35,776 nucleotides of DNA from a bacterium (GTDB taxonomy: Bacteria; Patescibacteriota; Microgenomatia; Levybacterales; UBA12049). The stretch covers positions 70,114 to 105,889 of the forward strand of contig JAKALS010000003.1 of NCBI GenBank assembly GCA_021813145.1. Direction: 5' to 3'. A model generated the notes under the pieces. It did not search any database. It was given only the letters and a program-made list of their open reading frames with translations, and was not told the origin of the DNA. Shown piece by piece: positions 1 through 9,339 of the stretch. Numbering within the stretch: the first letter of the stretch is position 1; every line of letters starts with the position of its first letter. Both the position numbers and the translations under genes were made by a program.

Positions 1-798
1 TACAACGACTGGCTTTCAAAACACTATTTTGTCTCCATAGACTGGAATTTAAGGCTTTCGCGCGAAATTCCAAATCTGGTTAAGGTTTTTAAAAAAGAGA
101 AGGTGACCGATATATTGGATGTAGGATGCGGAATAGGGATGCATTCAATAGCATTGGCGAGAGAGGGCTTTAGTGTCTGCAGCTTTGAAAGAAGCGAACT
201 TATGATAAGAGAAGCAAAAAGGAGATTATCGGAAGAACCGAAAGAGGTAAGAGAAAGGGTGAGATTTTTTGCCGGAGAGTTCGAAGAAGCTATAAAAAAC
301 AGCGGTAAAGAATGCCAGGCGGCAATATTTATGGGAAACAGCATAAGCCATAACCCGGATAACTACAAAGAAATTATATCTCTTGCTTCCAAATCCTTGA
401 CAAAAAAATCGGTTATGGTTTTTCAAATAAGAAACTATAAAAATATTTTTAAAAAAAATGGCAGAATTTCGCAGTTCAGATTTGCGAAGGGAGGTATTTT
501 CCCCGAGCATGCCTTTGTTGAATATTATGATTTACCTAAAAACGGAAAAACGCTTAAGACATCAGCGATATTCGATTTCGACGGGAACAGATGGAAATTT
601 TACGGATTAAGAAATACGGTTTTTGCTTATATAACAAAAAACGATATCGAAAAAATTCTTGAGAAGTTAAGGTATACAAAGATCGATTTTTACGGTTCTT
701 ATTCGGGAGGAAAAATGGATAAATGGGACTACCTCTTTTCAAAACCATTTAAAGAAGCGGAAAGCGACTGGTTGAATATCCTGGCGAAAAGGACTTAG
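1..798 (+). CDS. SAM-dependent class I methyltransferase, 5' end truncated by window edge
   Basis: The reading frame is open back to position 1 (YNDWLSKHYFVSIDWNLRLSREIP...). Motif I is ILDVGCGIGMHSIALA. Confidence 0.85.
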   Translation, partial: YNDWLSKHYFVSIDWNLRLSREIPNLVKVFKKEKVTDILDVGCGIGMHSIALAREGFSVCSFERSELMIREAKRRLSEEPKEVRERVRFFAGEFEEAIKNSGKECQAAIFMGNSISHNPDNYKEIISLASKSLTKKSVMVFQIRNYKNIFKKNGRISQFRFAKGGIFPEHAFVEYYDLPKNGKTLKTSAIFDFDGNRWKFYGLRNTVFAYITKNDIEKILEKLRYTKIDFYGSYSGGKMDKWDYLFSKPFKEAESDWLNILAKRT

Positions 799-836
799 TA
801 TAAAATTATCCCGGGCTGTTGTATAATTGTTAGATA

Positions 837-1385
837 ATGAGAAAGATTTTATTAGGTTTTTTGGTTTTGGCGATGTTTTCTTTTTCTACGGGCACCGGTT
901 TTGCCCAAAGCCCAAGCCCGTCTGCTACGCCTACGACCGTTGATTACACTCTTCCATACCCCGGGATACTACCCGATAACCCGCTCTATTTCATAAAAGC
1001 GTTAAGAGATCAAGTTATTTCATTTTTCATCTCGGATCCGCTCAAAAAGGCGCAATTCGATTTGCTTATGTCTGATGTAAGGCTGAACGCAGCGGTTTAT
1101 CTTTACGCAAAAGGGGAGAGCAAATATAGTCTTGCCGAAACTACGGTTTCCAAAGGTGAAAATTACTTTTTTAACGGAGTTCAGATGTTGCAAAGCGCTA
1201 AGCAACAGGGCATGGACATTTCAAGCGTCACATCTACGATGATTACTTCTTCTAAAAAACATCAGGAGGTAATTACGCAGCTTTTGGCCAAATCATCGGG
1301 AGATATAAAGTCCAGGCTTAAGGGAGATCTGAAAAGAGCTCAGGAATTGCAAAAAACAGTAGAAAGTCTAAAGCCTAAACAATAA
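837..1385 (+). CDS. DUF5667-like secreted protein
   Basis: N-terminal signal peptide followed by LPYPGILPDNPLYFIKALRDQVISFFISDPLKKAQFDLLMSDVRLNAA. Confidence 0.7.
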   Translation: MRKILLGFLVLAMFSFSTGTGFAQSPSPSATPTTVDYTLPYPGILPDNPLYFIKALRDQVISFFISDPLKKAQFDLLMSDVRLNAAVYLYAKGESKYSLAETTVSKGENYFFNGVQMLQSAKQQGMDISSVTSTMITSSKKHQEVITQLLAKSSGDIKSRLKGDLKRAQELQKTVESLKPKQ

Positions 1386-1430
1386 GATAAATTTTAATAA
1401 AAGGATAAATTTCTTGTTCAGGCTTTAAAG

Positions 1431-1459
1431 ATACACTTTTAAAAAGGTGTATTTTTTTT
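1431..1459 (+). terminator. Rho-independent terminator
   Basis: ATACAC-TTTTAAAAAG-GTGTAT followed by a T8 run. Confidence 0.7.
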
Positions 1460-1542
1460 ATTCTTTTTTTAAGCAAATTTTAAGAGAACTTTAAATTGAG
1501 GCTAAAAAACAAGTTGACATTTTTTGATATAGATGTTAATAG

Positions 1543-1594
1543 TTGACACTGTAGATCTAGTGTCATACTATGCTTCTTGGCACTACAAGTAGTG
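1543..1594 (+). promoter_or_regulatory. nrdR promoter with two NrdR-like palindromic boxes
   Basis: TTGACA (1543-1548), 17-bp spacer, TACTAT (1566-1571). Box 1 is GACACTgtagatctAGTGTC (1545-1564). Box 2 is CACTACaaGTAGTG (1581-1594). The centres are 33 bp apart. Confidence 0.7.
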
Positions 1595-1610
1595 ATTTAA
1601 GGCGGAATTT

Positions 1611-2060
1611 ATGAAGTGTCCATATTGCGGAAGCAGCGATACAGAAGTAGTAGAAACAAGAGACAGCGAAGATTTGGAGACGATACGAAGGAGAAGAGCC
1701 TGCCTTAAATGCGAGAAGCGCTTCACCACTTACGAAAGAGTAGAGAACGTAAATCTGGTTGTCATAAAAAAAGACGGAAGACGGGAGCAGTTTAACAGAG
1801 ATAAATTAAAAAACGGAATTATAAGGTCTTGCGAGAAAACGACGGTTTCCGTAGACGACATAGAAAAAATAGTAACAGAGGTAGAAAGAGAATTAAGGGG
1901 AGCCGATTCGGTCGAAGTGGAAAGCAAAAAAATAGGGCAATTGGTTGCGACAAGACTTAAGAAACTGGACAAGGTTGCATACATAAGGTTTTCGAGTGTT
2001 TTCAGAAGATTTGTAGATGTAGAAGATTTCGAAAAAGAGGTAAAAAGGCTTATCAAATAG
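1611..2060 (+). CDS. nrdR: Transcriptional repressor NrdR
   Basis: MKCPYCGSSDTEVVETRDSEDLETIRRRRACLKCEKRFTTYERVE: zinc ribbon plus ATP-cone. Confidence 0.96.
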   Translation: MKCPYCGSSDTEVVETRDSEDLETIRRRRACLKCEKRFTTYERVENVNLVVIKKDGRREQFNRDKLKNGIIRSCEKTTVSVDDIEKIVTEVERELRGADSVEVESKKIGQLVATRLKKLDKVAYIRFSSVFRRFVDVEDFEKEVKRLIK

Positions 2061-2077
2061 GGATTTATTTTAAAATT

Positions 2078-4459
2078 ATGAAACTTGACGGAATAAGAGA
2101 AAAAGTATTTTTGGACAGGTATGCGCTAAAAGATGCAAAAGGCAACCCCGTTGAAAAAACCCCTGAAGAGATGTGGAAAAGAGTAGCAAAAGGAATCGCG
2201 GGAGTGGAAAAACAAAAAAATAGGAAAAAATGGGAGAAAAAATTCTACGATGTAATGACAGATTTCAAGTTTTTGCCGGGAGGAAGGATTCTTGCCGGAG
2301 CAGGAACAGGCTTTGACGTTACTTATTATAACTGTTTTGTTATTCCAAACCCTCCCGATTCAAGAGGCGGAATAATGCAGAACTTAACCCAGATGATAGA
2401 AATCATGGCCCACGGCGGAGGGGTAGGACTTAATCTTTCGGGTCTTAGGCCAAGAGGGTCGAGAGTTAAAAAGGTAAACGGATTTTCCTCCGGCCCGATG
2501 AACTGGGCAGAGCTTTATTCTTTGGCTACAAAAGATATTGTCCAACAGGGCGGTTCAAGAAGAGGTGCCCTAATGTTGATGCTCCATGATTGGCACCCCG
2601 ATATAGAAGAGTTTATTACGGTAAAACAGGACCTTAATAAAATAAACGGGGCAAACCTTTCGGTTTGTGTGTCGGACGGATTAATGGAAGCGGTCAAAAA
2701 AGATACAGACTGGGATTTGGTCTACCCCGATCTGGATGACCCCAAATACGACAAGAAATGGAACGGCGATATAAATGACTGGAAAAAAATCGGAGGTAAA
2801 GTAGTAGTTAAAAAAACAATCAAAGCAAGACAACTCTGGAACCTTATTTGCGAGGCTGCATGGAGGTCTGCCGAGCCCGGTCTTCATTTCCTTGAAAGAA
2901 GCAATAAGAGAAGCAACACCTGGTATTTTGAAAAACTTATAGCCACAAATCCCTGCGGGGAACAGCCTTTATCCGCATGGGCGGTCTGCAACCTTGGAGC
3001 GATGAATCTTTCCGCTTATGTAAAAAACAAAAAATTCGATTATGAAAATTTTGCAAAAGACGTCCAGGTGGCAGTGAGGTTTCTGGATGACGTAATCGAC
3101 GATACAAATTATTTTATAGAAGAGAATGAAAAAGTGGCAAAAGATATAAGAAGGCAGGGGCTTGGAATACTAGGCCTTGCGGATGCTCTTATAAAAATGG
3201 AAATAAAATACGGTTCGGACGAATCCCTTAAAGTTATAGAAAAAATATTTAAAACATTAAGGGACAATGCATACAGTGCTTCTTCGGATATTGCCAAGGA
3301 AAAAGGTTCTTTCCCTAAATTTAATAAAGAAAAATATCTCCAGGGATGGCATATAAAAAGACTTCCCGAAAACATAAGGAAAAAAATCGCCAAACAGGGA
3401 ATAAGAAACGCTGTTCTTTTGACGATTGCCCCTACCGGAACAACATCCCTTATTTCCGGAGTTTCTTCTGGGATAGAGCCAGTATATGAATTTGAATTCG
3501 TAAGACGGGACAGGCTTGGAGAGCACATGATGTATCATCCCTTATACGAAGAATGGAAAAAAGCAAATCCCAGGGAAGAAAAACCGGAGTATTTTGTTTC
3601 GGCAAACGATTTGACGCCGGAAGAACACGTTAAAGTACAGGCTGTTGCCCAGGAGTTCATAGATTCGTCTATTTCAAAAACCGTGAATGCTCCCAAAACC
3701 CATACCGTTGAAGATGTTAAAAAATTATATGAAATGGCGTACGACATGGGGCTTAAAGGAATAACATATATGAGGGACGGTTCAAGGCAGGGAGTACTGG
3801 AAAGGGTAGAGGATAAAAAGGAAGAGAAAAAAGAGGAAGTTAAAGCTCCGATAGCTCCCGTTATTCCAAGGCCTATGATGGTGGAGGGAGTTACGTATCA
3901 GGCGGAAACACCTGTGGGCAAAACCTATATAACAATAAATCACAACGAAAATAACGAACCTTTTGAAGTATTCATAACCGTCGGAAAATCAGGTTCGGAT
4001 GTAGCAGCAATGGCGGATGCTTTAGGCCGGATGATATCGCTAAACTTAAGGTTGGTAGGACACTTGACTCCGAGAGACAAAGTGAAACAAATTGTAGCCC
4101 AATTAATAGGAATAGGAGGAGCAACAAGCGTGGGATTTGGGGAAAACAGGGTAAGGTCTCTTCCTGACGCGGTAGCAAAAGTTTTATCGAGGCACTTTGA
4201 ATTTAGGGTAAACGGGGTAGTCGAAGACAGACACCCTGCAAACGGAAACGGACTTCATTCAAACGGCCATGCTCCAATAGCAGCGGACCAGCCCGTAAAA
4301 GAGGAAATAGTAAAAATAGAGCAGCTGACTCTTCAGACTCCGAAGTTGTCGGAGCCGGCGACCGGGCTTCATGACCTTTGTCCCGAGTGTGGCGGAGCAA
4401 CCCTTGCTTACGAAGAAGGCTGCAGAAAATGCTACGCCTGCGGCTATTCAAAGTGCTAA
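2078..4459 (+). CDS. nrdJ: Adenosylcobalamin-dependent ribonucleoside-diphosphate reductase (class II)
   Basis: RNR core (NPCGEQPLSAWAVCNLGAMNLS, TIAPTGTTSLISGVSSGIEPVYEF) with the C-terminal CPECGGATLAYEEGCRKCYACGYSKC. Confidence 0.95.
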   Translation: MKLDGIREKVFLDRYALKDAKGNPVEKTPEEMWKRVAKGIAGVEKQKNRKKWEKKFYDVMTDFKFLPGGRILAGAGTGFDVTYYNCFVIPNPPDSRGGIMQNLTQMIEIMAHGGGVGLNLSGLRPRGSRVKKVNGFSSGPMNWAELYSLATKDIVQQGGSRRGALMLMLHDWHPDIEEFITVKQDLNKINGANLSVCVSDGLMEAVKKDTDWDLVYPDLDDPKYDKKWNGDINDWKKIGGKVVVKKTIKARQLWNLICEAAWRSAEPGLHFLERSNKRSNTWYFEKLIATNPCGEQPLSAWAVCNLGAMNLSAYVKNKKFDYENFAKDVQVAVRFLDDVIDDTNYFIEENEKVAKDIRRQGLGILGLADALIKMEIKYGSDESLKVIEKIFKTLRDNAYSASSDIAKEKGSFPKFNKEKYLQGWHIKRLPENIRKKIAKQGIRNAVLLTIAPTGTTSLISGVSSGIEPVYEFEFVRRDRLGEHMMYHPLYEEWKKANPREEKPEYFVSANDLTPEEHVKVQAVAQEFIDSSISKTVNAPKTHTVEDVKKLYEMAYDMGLKGITYMRDGSRQGVLERVEDKKEEKKEEVKAPIAPVIPRPMMVEGVTYQAETPVGKTYITINHNENNEPFEVFITVGKSGSDVAAMADALGRMISLNLRLVGHLTPRDKVKQIVAQLIGIGGATSVGFGENRVRSLPDAVAKVLSRHFEFRVNGVVEDRHPANGNGLHSNGHAPIAADQPVKEEIVKIEQLTLQTPKLSEPATGLHDLCPECGGATLAYEEGCRKCYACGYSKC

Positions 4460-4506
4460 ATTCGGATCTCCCGAATGGATTACTGCCAACAGATATTCAA
4501 ATTAAT

Positions 4507-5043
4507 ATGAGTGTATATACCAGATTCGGCGATAAAGGGAAAACTTCACTTTACGGGGGAAAAACAGTCTCCAAAGGAAGCCTGAGAATAGACGCCTACG
4601 GAAGCATAGACGAACTAAATAGCTGGATAGGAGTCGTTGCCGCCGAAGTGAAAGACACAAAAATAAAAAAAGAGCTTTTTGTTATCCAAAACGATTTATT
4701 CGAGATGGGAGCAAGTCTAGCAAATCCTTCCGAGAGCAAAAAATACGACTATTTTTCTAAAAGAGTAAAAGAATTTGAAAAGCAGATAGACGAATTAACA
4801 AAAAAACTTCCGCAGCTTTCCAACTTTATACTTCCGGGGGGGAAAAGGGCGGGTTCAAGGCTTCATGTTGCAAGAACAGTCTGCAGAAGGGCAGAAAGAA
4901 GAGTAGCGCAGCTGTCAGAAAAAGAAGAAGTAAATAAAGAAATTTTAGTTTACATAAACAGGCTCTCAGACTTGCTTTTTACCTTTGCCAGGTATATAAA
5001 TTACAAAGAAAAGAAAAAAGAAATCCTCTGGAAAACCAGATGA
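4507..5043 (+). CDS. Cob(I)yrinic acid a,c-diamide adenosyltransferase (PduO type)
   Basis: MSVYTRFGDKGKTSLYGGKTVSKGSLRIDAYGSIDELNSWIG...RTVCRRAERR. The longer ORF start at 4378 overlaps nrdJ and is unlikely. Confidence 0.93.
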   Translation: MSVYTRFGDKGKTSLYGGKTVSKGSLRIDAYGSIDELNSWIGVVAAEVKDTKIKKELFVIQNDLFEMGASLANPSESKKYDYFSKRVKEFEKQIDELTKKLPQLSNFILPGGKRAGSRLHVARTVCRRAERRVAQLSEKEEVNKEILVYINRLSDLLFTFARYINYKEKKKEILWKTR

Positions 5044-5192
5044 TTTCCGGGTGAATGAAGGCGTAATTCCTTCGCTGTGCCGCAACCGTATAGCCGGAAC
5101 CCCGTCATATCCGCCATCCGGCGGACTTCCGAGCAGAAGTGCATTTTTTGTGCAACTCCTCGGATACCCTAAGGGTAAAGAGGAGTTTTTTT
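5041..5192 (+). promoter_or_regulatory. Cobalamin riboswitch with downstream terminator/RBS expression platform
   Basis: ATTCCttcGCTGTGCCGCAACCGTatAGCCGGAaccCCGTC core. It is followed by a CCGCCatccGGCGG hairpin and the terminator AACTCCTCggaTACCCTaaGGGTAaaGAGGAGTTTTTTT (about 5154-5192) abutting the ATG at 5193. Confidence 0.85.
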
Positions 5193-6293
5193 ATGGTAGA
5201 AAACGTAGCATACCAACCGAGTTTTGACAGAGAGGCCTATATTGACTCTTTTAATTTTTCCGAAAGAGAAAAAAGAAACCGCGACTTGTATACAAGAAGA
5301 CAGGTCGAGACTCATATAGGAGAAAGGTTTAATGTATTGCTTTCCAAAACAAAGTACGAAATAAAGGACGGGCAAATTTATGGAGAAAATACGGAAGAAC
5401 CATTCATAGAGATAGTCCAAAGAGGAGTTGAATACAGAAAAAGATTCGGCAATTCTGAGGATTGGCCCAGGGAGCAAGCAGAACTCGAGGGATTTATTCA
5501 GATTGAAAAAACACTGGCGGGGGAAAACTCAAAACCCGGAGACATGATGCTTTCTGTTTCCCCTTCCGGAGGAAGTTACGACCATAATTTTTACGATATT
5601 TTTACTCTAAAAGAGGAAGAAGGGGAAAGATATATAGAGGGAAGAAGATACAGTTCTTCTTTAAGTTCAAAGGAAACCGGGGAAAGACTTAAAAAAGTAG
5701 GTTTAATGCCTGAAAAAGCAGAAGACTCTCCCGAATATTTCTTATCTCATCCTATCAGGATTGAGCATTCAAAAGCAGGCTTTACAAATGCGGAGAATAT
5801 TCATAGATACCTCCACATGGAGCACGATTATGCAACCGAGGAGGAATTTTTAGAGGTTATAAAAATATGTTCGCCTCTTATTACAAGTTATATAAATACA
5901 CTTTCCGAAAGCCCTATTGACGAAAGAATGCAGCTTCTGACTTTTAATGCAATTTTAAATAAGGCAGACATGGCAATGTATCACGTAAGAAGCGGAAGAA
6001 AAACGCCTTATATAGATAAATTTGTATTAACAGACATGAAAACAGAAATTATGGCTTTAGGTTCGGTAAAAGTGAGAGAAGTTAAAACAGGATGCGGCTC
6101 ATCGGGAGGATTTGAACTATCCAAGGGCAAGGGAAGTGGGGTATTCAGTGTCGGAGAATACGGAAATAAAGAATGGTTTATCTGTCCAAAATGCAATTAT
6201 AAAGCAGACGGGCCGGTGGGAAATACCTGTCCCGGCTGCGGTCTTACAAAAGAGGCTTATGCACAGGAATCGGGAGAGCCGGTTTGCGATTAA
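5193..6293 (+). CDS. Uncharacterised protein with C-terminal zinc ribbon, under riboswitch control
   Basis: The ORF starts MVENVAYQPSFDREAY directly after the terminator. The C-terminus is WFICPKCNYKADGPVGNTCPGCG. I recognise no known enzymatic domain. Confidence 0.85.
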   Translation: MVENVAYQPSFDREAYIDSFNFSEREKRNRDLYTRRQVETHIGERFNVLLSKTKYEIKDGQIYGENTEEPFIEIVQRGVEYRKRFGNSEDWPREQAELEGFIQIEKTLAGENSKPGDMMLSVSPSGGSYDHNFYDIFTLKEEEGERYIEGRRYSSSLSSKETGERLKKVGLMPEKAEDSPEYFLSHPIRIEHSKAGFTNAENIHRYLHMEHDYATEEEFLEVIKICSPLITSYINTLSESPIDERMQLLTFNAILNKADMAMYHVRSGRKTPYIDKFVLTDMKTEIMALGSVKVREVKTGCGSSGGFELSKGKGSGVFSVGEYGNKEWFICPKCNYKADGPVGNTCPGCGLTKEAYAQESGEPVCD

Positions 6294-6362
6294 TTTTTGT
6301 CAGCTTACCGTAAGGTTAATTTCATTGTCGAATAGCCACAATAGTGTTATTATTTACTTAAT

Positions 6363-6779
6363 ATGGATCCGGATAAAGATTTAAACCAGACTCCTCAATC
6401 GCAACCTACGAATCAGGTGTCTTCAACTCCTAACAAAGAAGGTGCGCCAGTCAGAGTGTCCGAAGCCGGAGTAATCGCTTCGCAGCCCGAGCTTAATATC
6501 CCCAATGAGGTAAGAGAAATCGGAGTGGAAGCCGTTCCGGAAGCGCCTGTCTTAAGCGGGCAGGATTTTACAGCGGGATTGCAACATTCGGGGCCCGCAG
6601 TTCCGGTAAGAACAGAGCCGGAAGGGACGGTAACTGTTCCCGGACTTCATTTAACAAAAGAGGAAGCACAATCCGCTTCAAAAGGCGATATCTCCAATTC
6701 CAGAACCTGGCTTGCGACTTTGGCGGTTATGGTATATCAAAAAGTCCAGAGATTAAAATTGAAAGGAGCAAAAGTTTAA
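6363..6779 (+). CDS. Hypothetical low-complexity protein
   Basis: 138-aa ORF with a start/stop junction shared with the next ATPase gene (TAATG-type overlap at 6779). Confidence 0.6.
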   Translation: MDPDKDLNQTPQSQPTNQVSSTPNKEGAPVRVSEAGVIASQPELNIPNEVREIGVEAVPEAPVLSGQDFTAGLQHSGPAVPVRTEPEGTVTVPGLHLTKEEAQSASKGDISNSRTWLATLAVMVYQKVQRLKLKGAKV

Positions 6780-9163
6780 TGTTTTTATATGGAGCAAGCG
6801 CTCTTACAATACCAAATTTAACTTCTATTTTTATATCGCTTATTATCGCCCTTTTCGCTTCCGTTTTTTTGGTTCTTCTGGGCGTTATTTTGGCTTATAT
6901 TTTTGTTCTCTGGTACCGGAATAAGGAAAGAGAATCGGAGTCTTTGGATTCGACGCTAATACAGGTAGCGGTACCGAGGGACAACGAAATAAAAATAGAC
7001 GCCGCCGAACAGCTTTTTTCAAGCCTTGCTTTTATGAGAAAAGGCGGAAGATTTTCTTTCCTCAAACTTCAGCCCCATTTGTCTTTTGAAATAGTCGGAT
7101 TGCCGGGGGACATAAGATTTTATGTAAATACTCCCAATAAATATAAAGATTTGGTGGAGAAGCAGATAAACGGAGCATATCCGGATGCGGAGATAAAGGT
7201 TGTAAACGAAAAAATGCAAAAAGAGGGATTGGTTGTAGGCAATGAATACAATATCTTTTCGGATACAGGCAAAGTTGCTTTTGCAAGCCTAAGGCTTAAA
7301 AGCTCAAATTATATGCCGATAAAAGTCTATAAAGATTTGGCGGTTGATCCCCTTTCTTCCATTACTTCCGTTCTTGCAAAAATGACTCCCGGGGAAGGTG
7401 CGGCAATACAGGTTCTGTTGAGTCCTTCCGACAATAAATGGAAAAAACAGGGAAGGGCATACATAGCAAGGACAAAGAAAAACGAATCAAATCCCGAAAC
7501 CGCAAAATATTCCGCAGACCCCAAAGAGCTCGAGGGTATAGAAAATAAGATTGGAAAGCCCGGCTTCGATACGGTCATAAGGATTGTTGTTTCTTCGAGC
7601 TCCGAGGAATCTGCAAAAGCACATCTGGAAAACATAGTAAGCGCATTTACACAATTTTCGGGAGGAAACTCGTTTACCAAAAACAAACACAGATTTAAGG
7701 GAATGTTTATGACAGATTTTATCTATAGGTTTATGCCCATGCGGGGACAGACAGCCGTTTTATCAAGCGAAGAACTTGCGACGGTATTTCATTTTCCCAA
7801 CAAAAGTATAACCACACCGCATATTTTCTGGATTTCTTCAAAAAGAGCTCCTGCGCCCGCACAGATTCCCGAAAGCGGGCTTTACCTCGGCATGAGTACA
7901 TACAGGGGGCTTAGCAAACCTGTTTATATGCAGGACGACGACAGAAGAAGACATATGTATATAATCGGAAAAACAGGTGTGGGAAAGTCCGAGCTTTTAA
8001 AGCAGATGATCCTCCAGGATGTAAGGGAAGGAAAAGGCATCGGAGTCATTGATCCTCACGGAGACTTGATAGAGGATATTTTACAATTAATACCTCCTCA
8101 AAGGGCCGAAGATGTTATTCTTTTTGACCCCTCCGATACGGACAGGCCTATGGGTCTTAACATGCTTGAGGCAAATACGGAGTCCGAGAAACATTATGTT
8201 GTTTCTTCTATTGTCGGTCTAATGTACAAACTTTATGATCCCAACAAAACGGGAATAATAGGTCCAAGATTTGAACATGCAATAAGAAATGCGATGTTAA
8301 CCGTAATGGCAGAGAGGGGAAGTACATTTATAGAAGTGGTAAGGGCTTTAACGGACGCTTCTTTTGTTCAGGAGCTTTTGCCCAAGGTCCAGGACCCGAT
8401 TGTAAGAAGATACTGGACCGACCAGATTGCCCAGACAAGCGATTTCCACAAATCCGAAGTATTGGATTATATTGTTTCCAAATTCGGCCGCTTTGTAACC
8501 AATAAGATGATGAGAAACATCATAGGACAATCGGAGTCTGCCTTTGATTTCAGAAAAGTAATGGACGAGGGTAAAATTCTTTTGGTTAATTTATCAAAGG
8601 GAAAAATCGGCGAAGAAAACGCAAGCTTTTTAGGCCTTGTCCTTGTTCCAAAGATCCTTGTTGCCGCTATGTCAAGGCAGGATATGCCCCAGGAACAAAG
8701 AAGAGACTTTTATCTTTACGTTGATGAGTTTCAGAATTTTGCCACTCCGGATTTTGCCCAAATTCTTTCGGAAGCAAGAAAATACAAGCTGAACCTTATT
8801 GTTGCCAACCAGTTTATAGGACAGATGGAAGAAGAGGTTAAAAATGCCATATTCGGAAATGTAGGAACCCTCGTATCTTTCAGAGTGGGAGTTACCGACG
8901 CAAATTATCTACAGCACGAATTCCAGCCGGTATTTACGGAGGCAGATCTTATAAACGTTGACGTATTTAATGCTTATATAAAAACAATCGTAGGAAACGA
9001 ACCCGTTCCTCCCTTTTCTTTGGATACGACAAAAGATATGACAGCGGAAAAAGCAATGATGAATCCAAGAGTCTCGGAACTCATCAAAGAACTTTCGAGA
9101 CTGAAATTCGGAAAAGATGTCAGGATGATAGAAGAGGAAATAGGAGAAAGAGCAAGACTCTAG
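6779..9163 (+). CDS. VirB4/TraD/HerA-like membrane-anchored ATPase
   Basis: N-terminal transmembrane segment, Walker A YIIGKTGVGKSELLKQM, Walker B-like GIGVIDPHGDLIEDIL, and LYVDEFQNFATPDFAQILSEARKYKLNLIVANQF. Confidence 0.85.
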   Translation: MFLYGASALTIPNLTSIFISLIIALFASVFLVLLGVILAYIFVLWYRNKERESESLDSTLIQVAVPRDNEIKIDAAEQLFSSLAFMRKGGRFSFLKLQPHLSFEIVGLPGDIRFYVNTPNKYKDLVEKQINGAYPDAEIKVVNEKMQKEGLVVGNEYNIFSDTGKVAFASLRLKSSNYMPIKVYKDLAVDPLSSITSVLAKMTPGEGAAIQVLLSPSDNKWKKQGRAYIARTKKNESNPETAKYSADPKELEGIENKIGKPGFDTVIRIVVSSSSEESAKAHLENIVSAFTQFSGGNSFTKNKHRFKGMFMTDFIYRFMPMRGQTAVLSSEELATVFHFPNKSITTPHIFWISSKRAPAPAQIPESGLYLGMSTYRGLSKPVYMQDDDRRRHMYIIGKTGVGKSELLKQMILQDVREGKGIGVIDPHGDLIEDILQLIPPQRAEDVILFDPSDTDRPMGLNMLEANTESEKHYVVSSIVGLMYKLYDPNKTGIIGPRFEHAIRNAMLTVMAERGSTFIEVVRALTDASFVQELLPKVQDPIVRRYWTDQIAQTSDFHKSEVLDYIVSKFGRFVTNKMMRNIIGQSESAFDFRKVMDEGKILLVNLSKGKIGEENASFLGLVLVPKILVAAMSRQDMPQEQRRDFYLYVDEFQNFATPDFAQILSEARKYKLNLIVANQFIGQMEEEVKNAIFGNVGTLVSFRVGVTDANYLQHEFQPVFTEADLINVDVFNAYIKTIVGNEPVPPFSLDTTKDMTAEKAMMNPRVSELIKELSRLKFGKDVRMIEEEIGERARL

Positions 9164-9228
9164 GAATTAATAAATAGAAATTGATTTGTTGCCTCTTTAA
9201 ATCTGCTTTGGTATAATTTTGTGCGTTA

Positions 9229-9300
9229 GGGTCAGTAGCTCAGCGGTAGAGCGCTACTCTTATAAAGTAGATGTCCTTGGTCCGAGTCCAAGCTGACCCA
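9229..9300 (+). tRNA. tRNA-Ile, anticodon UAU (AUA-decoding)
   Basis: GGGTCAG TA GCTC-AGCGGTA-GAGC G CTACT-CTTATAA-AGTAG ATGTC CTTGG-TCCGAGT-CCAAG CTGACCC A. All four stems pair. CCA is not encoded. TATAAT lies at 9212-9217. Confidence 0.93.
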
Positions 9301-9339
9301 CAAGAAAAAACCGGTATCAAAAATCAGAGTTGTTTAGCT

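Noticed and set aside
3109-3528. Long antisense ORFs over nrdJ and many other genes in the ORF track
   Set aside because: They are shadow ORFs opposite confidently identified genes, with no independent support.
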